Of a stretch of 64,000 nucleotides of DNA, positions 26,198 to 35,867 are shown in pieces (position 1 is the first letter of the stretch; every line of letters starts with the position of its first letter). The notes below the pieces were generated by a model. That model was not told the DNA's origin, did not search any database, and saw only the letters and a list, made by a program, of their open reading frames with translations. This stretch comes from AAA164-E04 sp014239995 (GTDB lineage: Bacteria > Verrucomicrobiota > Verrucomicrobiia > Limisphaerales > AAA164-E04): assembly GCA_029247315.1 (NCBI GenBank), contig JAQWLM010000004.1:1-64000 (forward strand), given 5' to 3'. The translations under genes were made by a program, and so were the position numbers.

Positions 26198-27253
26198 ATG
26201 ATGGGTAAGAAATATCTAACTGCTGCAGTGATTGCACTGCTCACACACATCTCGGTCTCCACAAGATTACAGGGTCAATCCCCACCTGCCGACCTGGCCT
26301 TGTTGGGCATTGCTGACATTCTGGCCATGCAGATCATTCCTCACGAGGATGGACAGGGTATAAAAATACCGGCCAAAAGGTTCAGTTTCTCGTATGACTA
26401 CGTGCAGGCTACCTTTGAAGGCTACAAAGACGGCACACGCAACGTTTCGATGGCTGAAATGGCAACCTTGTTTCCTGTCCTACCAGTGGAAATCACCCAA
26501 AGTGCCCATCTCATCGGCATCGGCTACCAGATCAACCAGAGGTTGTTTCTCGATCTGCAATTATCTTACGTGAATCAGGAAACATACCACATCAGCAGGG
26601 TTCCAGGGTTTGACGAGTTTACCATTCGATCCAGGGGCGTCGGTGACACTTCTGTAGGCGTCAATTATCTACTGTGGAACAATGAAAACGAATCCCTTTA
26701 CATAGGGGGTGCAGTCAGCATACCCACGGGGGATATCAACAAAACAGGCCGAACACCTCGCGATGCGACCCGAGACACTCTGCTGCCCTACACGATGCAG
26801 ATTGGTTCAGGTACATTTGATTTCAAACCCAGCATAGCGTATGTAAAAACCATGGGCAAATTTGAATGGACCAACCACTTGCGTGGTACGATTCGGATGC
26901 ACAAAAACTACCATGACTACAGTTTGAGTCACAGGGCAACCTTGAAAAGCTCGTTAATGTACAAGTGGTTGCCTTATTTATATCCTTCGTTGAAACTTAT
27001 GGGCCATTATTCGGACAACATACATGGTCAGGACGATGACCTGCTCCCAAGGCCAGGTTTTTACCCTGCTCCCGTCACCAAGCCAAGCCTGTTCGGTGGG
27101 CGCAAGGTCGACCTCATGCTAGGGCTCCACATCCCTATCAAGGAACAACACGGTATCGATATTGAAGCTGGTTTGCCCATATATCAAAGTCTCAAAGGAC
27201 CCCAGCCCGGTGAGGAGTGGCGTATTGCAGCCTCCTACGGGGTGCGTTTCTAA
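26198..27253 (+). CDS. Predicted outer-membrane beta-barrel protein
   Basis: A signal peptide (first 28 residues, ending near 'STRLQGQ') is followed by about 320 residues of alternating beta-strand pattern: 'RFSFSYDYVQATF', 'HLIGIGYQINQRLFLDLQLSYV', 'GDTSVGVNYLLW', 'SLYIGGAVSIPTGD'. The chain ends in the C-terminal Phe expected of a barrel ('WRIAASYGVRF'). The pattern resembles the MetA-pathway phenol-degradation/transporter barrel group. It is the first gene of a set with a YfiR-like protein and a hybrid kinase. In the YfiBNR system the third partner is an outer-membrane lipoprotein, so this barrel may play a comparable sensing role; that is inference. Confidence 0.7.
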   Translation: MMGKKYLTAAVIALLTHISVSTRLQGQSPPADLALLGIADILAMQIIPHEDGQGIKIPAKRFSFSYDYVQATFEGYKDGTRNVSMAEMATLFPVLPVEITQSAHLIGIGYQINQRLFLDLQLSYVNQETYHISRVPGFDEFTIRSRGVGDTSVGVNYLLWNNENESLYIGGAVSIPTGDINKTGRTPRDATRDTLLPYTMQIGSGTFDFKPSIAYVKTMGKFEWTNHLRGTIRMHKNYHDYSLSHRATLKSSLMYKWLPYLYPSLKLMGHYSDNIHGQDDDLLPRPGFYPAPVTKPSLFGGRKVDLMLGLHIPIKEQHGIDIEAGLPIYQSLKGPQPGEEWRIAASYGVRF

Positions 27254-27315
27254 TGCATCTCTCGGCTTTCGATAGCCGTCAACCTTTTCCTGGAGGAAAT
27301 ACCAGGACCCCTTAA

Positions 27316-27936
27316 ATGGTTACGCGGCCTTTACCTCAAGAGCCGATACCGCCTAGTTTAAAGTCGGGACTTGAGTCCTTCACTCTGAAACTGTGGGCGT
27401 TGTGTTGCTTGTACGTTCTTCTCTGCGAGGCACAGGCTGCACAGAAGCCGGTAGTACAGGAATATGAAGCCAGGGCCATCTTGGTTCTGAACTTTGCGAG
27501 ACTCACATCTTGGCCTGATAATTCTTTCAGCAACAAAGAGGACACCATCAACATACTCCTTGATGGAAATAAGGACTTCTTCAAATTTTTCCAAAAATAC
27601 CAAGGTCGAAAAATCAAGGGTAGAGCCATTAATGTACTCACCTCCAGACCCAGTTCCGATTCCACAACCATCCACATTCAATACTTTCAGGGCAAATTCA
27701 GCTCCAGAATCAAACAATTTCTCAGAGGCCATAACGATAGGACAAAGCCAATTTTACTTGTCGGTGAAAATCGGGAATTTACGGAAAAAGGAGGCATCTT
27801 ATCGATCGTCAGGGACAAAGAACGTTTGATCCTTTACTCAAACACATCAGCCGCAAAGCGTTCAAAACTGTATTTGAGCAACAATCTGATCAAGTTAACA
27901 AAAAAGGTTTCGGACCAACCCTTGGCTCGCCGTTGA
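27316..27936 (+). CDS. YfiR-like periplasmic protein
   Basis: A hydrophobic signal (residues 22-40) precedes a YfiR (DUF4154) domain. The marks are 'EYEARAILVLNFARLTSWP' at its start, 'ILLVGENREFTEKGGILSIV' in the middle and a final 'AAKRSKLYLSNNLIKL'. YfiR proteins sit in the periplasm and restrain a partner inner-membrane sensor with a CHASE8-type domain. That partner is usually the diguanylate cyclase YfiN; here the next gene is a histidine kinase with the same kind of sensor. The stop codon lies five bases before the kinase ATG, and a TTG at 27933 would even overlap. Confidence 0.83.
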   Translation: MVTRPLPQEPIPPSLKSGLESFTLKLWALCCLYVLLCEAQAAQKPVVQEYEARAILVLNFARLTSWPDNSFSNKEDTINILLDGNKDFFKFFQKYQGRKIKGRAINVLTSRPSSDSTTIHIQYFQGKFSSRIKQFLRGHNDRTKPILLVGENREFTEKGGILSIVRDKERLILYSNTSAAKRSKLYLSNNLIKLTKKVSDQPLARR

Positions 27937-27941
27937 GTATT

Positions 27942-30419
27942 ATGTTTTCTTTTATTTACAGACTCAGCCTTTATCAGAAATTGATGCTCATTATGATGGT
28001 CACGAGTATCTCGACCCTGTTGCTTGCGTCTGTAGGAATGGTTTACTACGAGATCGAAAACGTCAAAAAACTTACCTTGCGCGAACTGGAAACCATGGCA
28101 AACGACCTTGCCAGAAATGCACAGGATCCATTGGGCATGGCTGCACTTGGTGATTTCCAACTCACCAGTGCTAAAACCATGGCAAACGATATGCTCATGA
28201 TGAAAGAGCGAAAGGAAATCGTTGCCGCCTTGTTATTCAATCCAGATGGAAGCCGTTTTGCAGGCTACAAAAGAAGCCAGAGCGATGATCTTTCAAATCG
28301 GGACAACAATTTTTCTAAGGAGGTTAAAACCATTGACCGTCAAAACGTCATTTGCGTCAAGGAAATCAAGAACAGTGAGGAAGAGGACCAAACCCTGGGT
28401 TACTTGCACTTGATTGCAGATCACTCCGTTTTACAGAAGGATATTTACAAGGTATTGGTTACCAATTTTTTAATTGTTCTAATAGGAACCCTACCTGCCT
28501 ATTTCCTGTCCAAATGGCTTATCGGATATATTTCTGGCCCCGTCGCAAATCTACTTGATACCTCCAAACAGATTGCAGCCACGAGTGATTATCGCAAACG
28601 CGCGCGCATCACCACAAGCGACGAACTCGGTGAACTAGCAGGCCAATTCAATAACATGCTCGACCAGCTCCAGAAGCGTGACTCGGCACTAACAATCGCT
28701 TATCAGGAATCTGAGAGCCGCCTCAAGGCCCTTGAGGCTGAGAAGAGCGAGCGGCAACAATCTGTTGAACGTGAACGTATTTTGCTGGTTGAACTTGCCG
28801 AAGCTAAGGAATTGGAAGCGGAAGAACTACGCACAGCAAAAGAAACTGCAGAGCTTGCCAATCGTGCAAAATCCGATTTCCTGGCATGCATGAGCCATGA
28901 AATTCGCACCCCGATGAACGGTATCATCGGGATGGCCAGTATCCTTTTGGATGCCGATAATCTCCCCAGGCAACATCATCATTATCTCACTCTTTTAAAA
29001 CGGTCAGCGGAGAATCTCTTGGCCATCATCAATGACATCCTTGATATCTCCAAACTCGAAGCGGGTCATATGGATTTCGTATCCAAAGAGTTCAATCTCA
29101 CGGAGCTGCTCGAGTCAACAATTGAAATGATGGCCCCACAGGCCTACCGGAAGGGCATTGAAATCGGGCTAATACATCCATTGGATGTTCCCACTTATCT
29201 TGATGGAGACGAAACACGGATTCGGCAAATCCTGATCAACCTGCTGGGTAACGCCATCAAATTTACGGATCAAGGCGGTGTGAACCTGTCTGTCGAAGCA
29301 AACTTTTCCGAAGAGAGGCAGCTATTGTGGTTGCGTTTCAGGATTCGTGATACGGGTGTTGGGATTTCTAAGGAAGGCCAGAAGAGCCTTTTTCAAAAAT
29401 TCACACAAATTGGCGATTCTAACCGAAAAAAGGCGGAAGGCACAGGACTTGGATTAGCGATTACCAAAAAGCTAACCCTATTGATGGGTGGCGAAATAGG
29501 AGTGGAAAGCGCAGTAGGAAAAGGGAGTCTTTTCTGGTTTGAACTACAACTTAACAGCTCCAGGGAAACAAACACCACCCACTATTCGCCTATCCCAAAA
29601 ATCAGCGAGATGCCGGTTATCATCATCTCTCCTGAAGCCGTCAATCGAATGCCAAGCGCCTCACTTTTCAAGGGTATTGTGGATTCCATCTCAGTCTTCA
29701 ATTCCTTTGAGGAGGCAGGCAACAAACTAGGGGCTCTTCATCCATTCAAAAAGGGACAGGGTTGGCTTGTCCTGGATGTCCCCATTGCTTTCACCCCTGA
29801 AGATACCCATGCATTCATCGAGGAAGCGAAACAAATTGAGGTTCTTAATCCACTTTCTATCTTAATGATGCACCCTGGGGGCCTGGCCCTGGAATCAATG
29901 AATCTGCCGAAGGCTATTGTGCAAAAAACCTTCGCTAAACCGAGCTCCCGTGAAACGATTTCAAGGTTTCTCCGCACTTCCACGCAGTCCAACTTGAAGG
30001 AAGTCATGGAGGCAAATGGCAAGCCACTTCCAATGAAGGAGATGGTCATTCTCGTGGCTGATGACCATCCCATTAACCAACAGGTAGTTACCACCATGCT
30101 TGAAATGATGGGTTATCGATCCCAGGTTGCTGTGAACGGGCGCGAGGCACTGAATGCTGTGAAACAGGCCCATTTTGATCTCGTGCTCATGGATATCCAG
30201 ATGCCCATCATGGATGGGCTTGAGGCCACTTCGGCTATACGCTCCTTGTCACCCTCAGATTTTGGCCAGAAAAACAAGATTCCCATCGTGGCTGTGACTG
30301 CCAATGCCATGGTCGATGATGATAAGAAATGCCTGGCGGTCGGCATGAACGATTACCTGTCTAAGCCATTTCAGAAAATCCAACTGAGGCAAATTCTCGA
30401 AAAATGGTTGATCACTTAA
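27942..30419 (+). CDS. Hybrid sensor histidine kinase/response regulator, CHASE8-HAMP type
   Basis: The domains in order are a membrane segment (about 8-30), a periplasmic sensor resembling CHASE8 (30-165), a second membrane segment (about 165-188), HAMP ('PVANLLDTSKQIAATSDYRKRA'), a coiled coil (245-305), and HisKA with phospho-acceptor His319 in 'MSHEIRTPMNG'. HATPase follows with 'NLLGNAIKFT', 'DTGVGIS' and 'GTGLGLAITKKL'. Next come an unclear receiver-like insert (550-680) and a C-terminal receiver with Asp751 in 'LVLMDIQMPIMDG'. No output domain is attached, so the phosphate probably moves to another protein. I use the ATG at 27942; a TTG at 27933 is possible. The YfiR gene directly upstream points to control by YfiR. 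Confidence 0.9.
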   Translation: MFSFIYRLSLYQKLMLIMMVTSISTLLLASVGMVYYEIENVKKLTLRELETMANDLARNAQDPLGMAALGDFQLTSAKTMANDMLMMKERKEIVAALLFNPDGSRFAGYKRSQSDDLSNRDNNFSKEVKTIDRQNVICVKEIKNSEEEDQTLGYLHLIADHSVLQKDIYKVLVTNFLIVLIGTLPAYFLSKWLIGYISGPVANLLDTSKQIAATSDYRKRARITTSDELGELAGQFNNMLDQLQKRDSALTIAYQESESRLKALEAEKSERQQSVERERILLVELAEAKELEAEELRTAKETAELANRAKSDFLACMSHEIRTPMNGIIGMASILLDADNLPRQHHHYLTLLKRSAENLLAIINDILDISKLEAGHMDFVSKEFNLTELLESTIEMMAPQAYRKGIEIGLIHPLDVPTYLDGDETRIRQILINLLGNAIKFTDQGGVNLSVEANFSEERQLLWLRFRIRDTGVGISKEGQKSLFQKFTQIGDSNRKKAEGTGLGLAITKKLTLLMGGEIGVESAVGKGSLFWFELQLNSSRETNTTHYSPIPKISEMPVIIISPEAVNRMPSASLFKGIVDSISVFNSFEEAGNKLGALHPFKKGQGWLVLDVPIAFTPEDTHAFIEEAKQIEVLNPLSILMMHPGGLALESMNLPKAIVQKTFAKPSSRETISRFLRTSTQSNLKEVMEANGKPLPMKEMVILVADDHPINQQVVTTMLEMMGYRSQVAVNGREALNAVKQAHFDLVLMDIQMPIMDGLEATSAIRSLSPSDFGQKNKIPIVAVTANAMVDDDKKCLAVGMNDYLSKPFQKIQLRQILEKWLIT

Positions 30420-30422
30420 GTC

Positions 30423-31898
30423 TCAACTACCGCTCTGGAGTTTCGAGTGAGAAGAGGATTCCATATCCACCAGCTCAGATAGACAGAGCTTGGAGGCGGT
30501 TTGATCGCGACCTGAAATAATCTTTTTCAGTGCGTTTGCACAGACATCCTTTGAGTCTGCGACCTTTTCCACTTGACCCTCAAGTGCGTAGATTACCGAG
30601 AATAAATTGATGTTATCAACAGGCTTAGCCAGCGTCAGTGTAGACGGAATGCCCGCACTCCTTACGATAAGCCCATCTTTGACCAAAGCTTCTGCAAGAC
30701 TGAGAACTTCTGTCAAGCCAAGGCCGAGATCATTCGCTAGTTCCTCTGTTGTGAGGGCCGTCTTACCATGCTGAAACCTCTGAGCAATCGTTCTCATGAG
30801 ACGCAGCGCTGAGAACATGGTGCTGTGGGACAAATCTTTCCCTGACAACGAATCCATGCTTGAATGACAAGACCTTGGATATTGAATAATGAAGGCAACG
30901 TGCGATCCGAATATCAGGATAATCCAGGAAACATAAAGTCCCAGCAACAGAATCGGGACAGCCCCAAGACTACCATATATTTTATTGGCGGTCGCTACGT
31001 TGGAAAAATACACGACACTGAGCTGGCTGTTCAATTGAAGCAAAAACCCAGCAGCCATGCCCCCACCGGCAGCAGCCTGAAAATGAATCCGTGTGTGGGT
31101 CATGACCCTGTAAACCAACGCACATGCGGAACCCGTTACCACCCATGCTAACAGGAATAGCATGCATTCACCAAGCCATCCGAGTTCAAGAATATATGTA
31201 TTAAAATGCTGCAGTTTGCGAGTGGATGACAATCCCGCTCCAACAATGAACAAAAAGGGGCCAAGGGTAAGCCCAGCCCAATACTGGGCAATGCCTGCCC
31301 CCCAATTTCGATTTCTTGATATATTCCATACCTGGTTAAATGAACGCTCAATGGCCCTGAGCAAAAGCAGAGCAATCATCAGAAAGACAAATACACTCGT
31401 CACCCCGATGGTGCGGGTATGTATTCTCCCGACAAATTCCGCAATACGACGGGCGACTTCGCGTCTATGATCCCCCTCATTGGCTGTGACATCCAGGTCC
31501 AATAGTTGAGGTTTCTCCCAGAATTGTTCGATATCGAAGGCCTTGTCCTCCAGAAAACCCTCCGAGGGTTGATTTGCGATTTCATTGGAATCCTTGCGCA
31601 CTTCCAAATCAAGCATGGGTGCGACCGTTCCTACCATGGCATCAATCCATATTTCCACCTGTAACTGACCCTCTTTTCCCTCCTTGAGCATCAGGCTGGT
31701 TGCGACACTCAGTCCAACGGCAAGAACCGGAATCAACCCCACCAGAGTGGTGTAGGAAAGTGAGGATGCATGTATGAAGCCATTCTTTTCGTTAAATCGT
31801 AGGATCGCAGCCTTCCAAAAGAGCCAGAAACGGAACCATAAGGAAAGAGTTCGATGACTCGGCAATGGGTCCTTCGTGATTGTAAATTTGGCATCCAT
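30423..31898 (-). CDS. YihY/BrkB family membrane protein
   Basis: About six membrane segments with the family pattern are visible: 'HASSLSYTTLVGLIPVLAVGLSVA' near residue 43, 'LLLLRAIERSFNQVWNISRNRNW' near 180, 'YWAGLTLGPFLFIVGAGLS', and 'GSLGAVPILLLGLYVSWIILIFGSHVAF'. The family was once called ribonuclease BN, which is no longer accepted, and its role is still unclear. After the membrane core comes an extra cytoplasmic region (about 370-491) with a winged-helix look ('TEELANDLGLGLTEVLSLAEALVKDGLIV'). Residues 95-160 form an unusually long acidic insert between membrane segments. It lies 27 bases downstream of the pseudokinase-PEGA gene and is probably co-transcribed. Confidence 0.85.
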   Translation of the reverse strand: MDAKFTITKDPLPSHRTLSLWFRFWLFWKAAILRFNEKNGFIHASSLSYTTLVGLIPVLAVGLSVATSLMLKEGKEGQLQVEIWIDAMVGTVAPMLDLEVRKDSNEIANQPSEGFLEDKAFDIEQFWEKPQLLDLDVTANEGDHRREVARRIAEFVGRIHTRTIGVTSVFVFLMIALLLLRAIERSFNQVWNISRNRNWGAGIAQYWAGLTLGPFLFIVGAGLSSTRKLQHFNTYILELGWLGECMLFLLAWVVTGSACALVYRVMTHTRIHFQAAAGGGMAAGFLLQLNSQLSVVYFSNVATANKIYGSLGAVPILLLGLYVSWIILIFGSHVAFIIQYPRSCHSSMDSLSGKDLSHSTMFSALRLMRTIAQRFQHGKTALTTEELANDLGLGLTEVLSLAEALVKDGLIVRSAGIPSTLTLAKPVDNINLFSVIYALEGQVEKVADSKDVCANALKKIISGRDQTASKLCLSELVDMESSSHSKLQSGS

Positions 31899-31925
31899 TC
31901 CGTTCTTGATAGAAGTTTTACAGGT

Positions 31926-33749
31926 TTACTGAAGCCCACCTGATTCATTGGTTGAATCCCCTGATTCCAGCGGCTCAAGGACAACCCTGAGGATACCTGG
32001 CTGAGTCTCCTGAAGTTCGACAGTGCGGACTGTCTTTCCAAAACCAGGTTTACGTAATTCAATCTCGATATTTCCACGAGATAAACCTGTCAGCACAAGA
32101 GGAGAGTATCCTCGGAAGGCCTGATGTACCCATACTTCCACTGCATTGGGGAAGGTTTGGACAAACAATCGACAATCATCAAATAAGCCAATGACATCCA
32201 TGCCTTCGGCTCGGTAGTTCTCTATTTTCAGGAGCCTACTACTGGTTTTGTCGTTCAACGAAAAATGAAAAAGGTAATCCCCTTTTTCTAAAAAAAGCTT
32301 ATGAGGAGTTTTTCCAACCACCCATGCATCGTCGAGGCCTTGAAACCGAAAGTATCCACCTGGAGGTTGGGTGGTGATTCTAACTTCATTGGGTGCTTCC
32401 GAAAGTGTAAGTTCCACGGATCGGGTCTTACCAGGATGCAGCATCGGAACCAAGTTAGTCGGTGTATGGCCAGCAGCCAACACTGAGAGTTGATATATCC
32501 CCGCCTTCAGATGATGCCATGTGACTGGTGAGAAGTCCTCCAGGGCAACCGACAGTCCCTCTCCTGAGAGTGTCACCAGTGCATCTGCAGGTATGGTGGT
32601 GACACGCAGGCTGCTGCTACCTGTTTCATCCACACTTTCTGTATCCCTGGGAGCCCCCTCCCTAAGATTCAATGCCAGATTTTGGACCTGCCGTTCGTTT
32701 CTAAGAACATTTTCCTGGACAATCGCTTTTCCACGATGCTCCACGACAAACCAACCGATAAAAATAGTGGCAAGCAACAGCAATCCGAGGCCCCTCACGT
32801 TTCGGTGCAAGAGTGCTTGGAAAAGCAATTGAAATCTCGCAACCCAGCTGGCAGTGCCTGATACCGTGAACACTCCAGGATTAAAAGCCATGGCACCATT
32901 CAACTGAAATCCCAGCAACGCAGCAAGTCTGGATGCCGTCACAGGACGTTGTCCAGGAACACCATCGAGAACATCCACCAAAACCTGCTTCACCTTACTG
33001 GGCACTAACAAGTTACCGAAACGAATTCTTCCATCAAGCTTGACGTGCTTCGGCAAATCAACATCAATCCCCAAGCGTCGTAGACTTTCCAACAAAATAG
33101 ACGACAAAGAGTACACCTCGTCCGAAGCACGGCATTGAGCATTTTTGATACATTCGGGTGAGCCATGCGGTTCCCACGCGTCAGGAATACCCTCTCCGGT
33201 ATGTTCATGAATGACCTGAAAGGCAATTCGATCGAGTTGAGGGGACAGGAATATGACTTCATCATTGGGCAGGAAACGAATATGGTCCTGACTCAGTCTT
33301 CCATGTAAACGTTTTTTCGCATGCTGGACAATGAGGTGACGAACCACTTTTTCGATCAAAGGTTCGACGTCTTCCCAAACAGTGGAGGGTCCTTTCCGGA
33401 TCAATCGATGATCCAATCCACAGCCAACCTCACCCCTAAGAACAATGATGGGATGAGGCTTGTTTTCTGGATCCACATGGACCACAGAGTGCAAGTTTGC
33501 GTCCACAGATTGAGTCCATTCATCGACACGACTAAAGAAAGATTGCATCCAATCCCGCTCCTTACGGAGGCTTTCCGGGAGGAAATAAATCACCACCTCA
33601 TTCTGGTGGTCCCGGTCTTCAGCCAACCAGTAGGAACTCGACTCAGGGTTTACAAGGATTTCTCTCGTTAAAACAAACCGTGCCTTACACAACCTCTGTC
33701 CCATCTGTGGACGGAGCAAATCCGAGTCGTTTGGAGGCACATCGTTCAC
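31926..33749 (-). CDS. Predicted pseudokinase with membrane anchor and PEGA domains
   Basis: Residues 24-285 have the outline of a Ser/Thr protein kinase. They show a beta-strand start, 'VVIYFLP' where V-A-I-K is expected, 'HGRLSQDHIRFL' (149-160) in place of the H-R-D catalytic loop, 'SDEVYSLSSILLESL' (209-223) matching subdomain IX, and 'GQRPVTASRLAALL' matching subdomain XI. The catalytic lysine and aspartate and the DFG motif are absent, so it is probably inactive. A membrane segment (319-335) follows. Outside are two or three PEGA-like beta domains ('TTIPADALVTLSGEG', 'TTQPPGGYFRFQG', 'QTFPNAVEVWVHQAFRG'). It would sense a cytoplasmic ligand or partner and bind the envelope outside. Confidence 0.75.
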   Translation of the reverse strand: MNDVPPNDSDLLRPQMGQRLCKARFVLTREILVNPESSSYWLAEDRDHQNEVVIYFLPESLRKERDWMQSFFSRVDEWTQSVDANLHSVVHVDPENKPHPIIVLRGEVGCGLDHRLIRKGPSTVWEDVEPLIEKVVRHLIVQHAKKRLHGRLSQDHIRFLPNDEVIFLSPQLDRIAFQVIHEHTGEGIPDAWEPHGSPECIKNAQCRASDEVYSLSSILLESLRRLGIDVDLPKHVKLDGRIRFGNLLVPSKVKQVLVDVLDGVPGQRPVTASRLAALLGFQLNGAMAFNPGVFTVSGTASWVARFQLLFQALLHRNVRGLGLLLLATIFIGWFVVEHRGKAIVQENVLRNERQVQNLALNLREGAPRDTESVDETGSSSLRVTTIPADALVTLSGEGLSVALEDFSPVTWHHLKAGIYQLSVLAAGHTPTNLVPMLHPGKTRSVELTLSEAPNEVRITTQPPGGYFRFQGLDDAWVVGKTPHKLFLEKGDYLFHFSLNDKTSSRLLKIENYRAEGMDVIGLFDDCRLFVQTFPNAVEVWVHQAFRGYSPLVLTGLSRGNIEIELRKPGFGKTVRTVELQETQPGILRVVLEPLESGDSTNESGGLQ

Positions 33750-33913
33750 GGTTATTTTAGCGACATGGATTCAAACAGCCGACCTTTTGAGTAGGTATGC
33801 CAAATTCGATGAAGACAATCATTGTTTGATGGTCTCATGAAGCCAATCAAGGTCCAATCTCAAAAATTAGGACTTCCATTAATTCCATACATTACCATAT
33901 TTTAAATGGGTCT

Positions 33914-35323
33914 ATGAGTCACCGCACCTCCCTTTTATCCGGACCCACTTTCAGCCCTGAACTGGATCCATCTTTTTGTCCAGCCGCTGTGGCTCACCGC
34001 ACACTGGAGGAAAAGGCCAAGTCAGGCGGCAAGGCTCTACCTGTCGAACTGGTCCTGGAACGTCCCAATGGGATGACATCCCGCTTCGAGACCACTCTCT
34101 GGGCCCCAGGGTCTGCAAAGTCCACTGACAATTTCTATTTCCTTGAACGTTCCCTCAAGGCCCTGCTCTGGTCCCGAGGTGCAGCACGCGTTTACTGCAC
34201 CGCCCCAGAAAAGCTCTGCAAGCAACTTTCAGAGTATTATCGCGCTGATCCGGCAGGACAATGGGATGCAGACATGATGGGACGACGCATCTTTGAAGAG
34301 CCTTTCAGGGTGATCCATTGCAGTTCGACCGACCTCCCTTCGGAGAACGACCATTCAACCTCCCTCGGACGGCACCTGGCAGGGTGTCGTATCGGCTTTG
34401 ACCTTGGTGGCAGTGATCTCAAAATCGCATCATTGGTAGAGGGTGAAACTGTTTTTTCAGAAGAAATTGTATGGGACCCCATTCCCCAGAAGGATCCTCA
34501 ATGGCACTATGACCATATCATGCAGGCCCTCAAGATCGCGGCCTCAAAAATGCCACGAGTGGACGCCATCGGCGGCAGCGCCGCTGGAGTTTATGTGGAC
34601 AACCAGGTGAAGGTTGCATCCCTCTTCAGAAGCATTCCTGAGGAACTTTTCGAAAAGAGGGTAAGGGATATGTTTCTGGAAATGCAACGTGCCTGGGGTG
34701 ATATTCCATTTGAAGTTGTCAATGATGGAGAGGTCACCGCACTGGCTGGCTCCATGAACCTTGAACAGAATGCCGTTCTGGGCATTGCCATGGGGACAAA
34801 TCAGGCTGCCGGATTTGTAACTCCATCGGGGCAAATCACTCCCTGGCTGAACGAACTTGCTTTTGTCCCTGTAGACTACCGCAAAAACGCACCAGCGGAT
34901 GAGTGGTCGGGGGATTTGGGTTGTGGTGTGCAATATTTCTCCCAGCAGGCTGTTGCAAGGCTCATTCCTGAGGCAGGTATCGAGATTGCCCATGAAATGC
35001 CTTTTCCTGAGCAATTATTGGAGGTGCAGGCATTGATGGCTGCAAATGACCCCCGTGCCGCATCCATTTACCGCACCATGGGGGTTTATCTAGGTTATGC
35101 ACTGGCACATTATGCCACTTTTTATGAGTTTAAACACTTGCTGTTACTGGGCAGGGTCACCACAGGCTCTGGAGCCAACCTCATGACCCAGCAGGCGGAG
35201 GAAGTGATCAAGACTGACTTCCCCGAACTGGCTGACCAGATCACCATCCATCTTCCCAGCGAAAAAGAAAAACGCCATGGTCAAGCCATGGCCGCTGCCA
35301 GTCTTCCGACAATCAGTCATTAA
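33914..35323 (+). CDS. ROK-like sugar kinase family protein with an extra N-terminal domain
   Basis: Residues 155-469 match the ROK/ASKHA fold: 'CRIGFDLGGSDLKIASL' is the phosphate-1 loop, 'AIGGSAAGVYVDN' and 'VVNDGEVTALAGSM' surround the catalytic aspartate (D in 'NDGE'), and 'VLGIAMGTNQAAGFV' is the phosphate-2 loop. The cysteine cluster that binds zinc in most ROK proteins is absent; only 'GDLGCGVQYFS' stands there. The first 150 residues are not ROK and are unfamiliar; they lack a helix-turn-helix, so it is not a NagC-like repressor. The 3' end overlaps the converging DUF5069 gene by 11 bases. It is probably a kinase for a sugar or acid; substrate unknown. Confidence 0.75.
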   Translation: MSHRTSLLSGPTFSPELDPSFCPAAVAHRTLEEKAKSGGKALPVELVLERPNGMTSRFETTLWAPGSAKSTDNFYFLERSLKALLWSRGAARVYCTAPEKLCKQLSEYYRADPAGQWDADMMGRRIFEEPFRVIHCSSTDLPSENDHSTSLGRHLAGCRIGFDLGGSDLKIASLVEGETVFSEEIVWDPIPQKDPQWHYDHIMQALKIAASKMPRVDAIGGSAAGVYVDNQVKVASLFRSIPEELFEKRVRDMFLEMQRAWGDIPFEVVNDGEVTALAGSMNLEQNAVLGIAMGTNQAAGFVTPSGQITPWLNELAFVPVDYRKNAPADEWSGDLGCGVQYFSQQAVARLIPEAGIEIAHEMPFPEQLLEVQALMAANDPRAASIYRTMGVYLGYALAHYATFYEFKHLLLLGRVTTGSGANLMTQQAEEVIKTDFPELADQITIHLPSEKEKRHGQAMAAASLPTISH

Positions 35324-35867
35324 GCCGGTCTTTAGCCCGTCTCAGCGCGTTGAGAATCGCGCGATCGTCTTCCCCAGCATTCCAGACAAGCTCGAGGAAC
35401 TGGACTAAATCCATATCGTAGGAAGCAAGAAAAGGACGGTCACCGGCACAACCGTACATGGTACTTTGATCCAACTCTCCACGCAATTTTGCCCTTGCCT
35501 TGGCGATCAGTCGCGGAAGCCATGGAATACCCTCCATCGCCTGTGGTTTTGGGGGAAGCAGCGACGCGTGTGCCACCTTTTTACTACACACTCCGTGTTG
35601 AACTTCACGCAGGTAACGTTCCCTGACAGCCGCAACCATAAGGGCCATCTCCGCATCAGGCTCGCCATATCGGACATGATCTTCCACAAAATCAAAGAGT
35701 TCCTGAGCTTGACAACCGATGGACGAAAGGAAGTTGATTTCATCATCCCCAAAGAGTAATTCTACTGAGTGATGTCCTGATTTAAATCGCTGTCGTGAGG
35801 ATTCAAACAGCTCTCTAAACCTTGATTTCCAATTAGACTCTTCCATCATCCCGGGCACACTCTGCAT
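35313..35867 (-). CDS. DUF5069 domain protein
   Basis: The protein has 184 residues. The C-terminal half carries the DUF5069 pattern 'IPWLPRLIAKARAKLRGEL' followed by 'YGCAGDRPFL' and 'FLELVWNAGEDDRAIL'. The N-terminal half is helical and acidic. The family is small, cytoplasmic and uncharacterised, common in Verrucomicrobiota and Planctomycetes. It points opposite to the ROK-like gene, with overlapping ends, so it is likely transcribed alone. No catalytic motif is apparent. Confidence 0.78.
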   Translation of the reverse strand: MQSVPGMMEESNWKSRFRELFESSRQRFKSGHHSVELLFGDDEINFLSSIGCQAQELFDFVEDHVRYGEPDAEMALMVAAVRERYLREVQHGVCSKKVAHASLLPPKPQAMEGIPWLPRLIAKARAKLRGELDQSTMYGCAGDRPFLASYDMDLVQFLELVWNAGEDDRAILNALRRAKDRLND

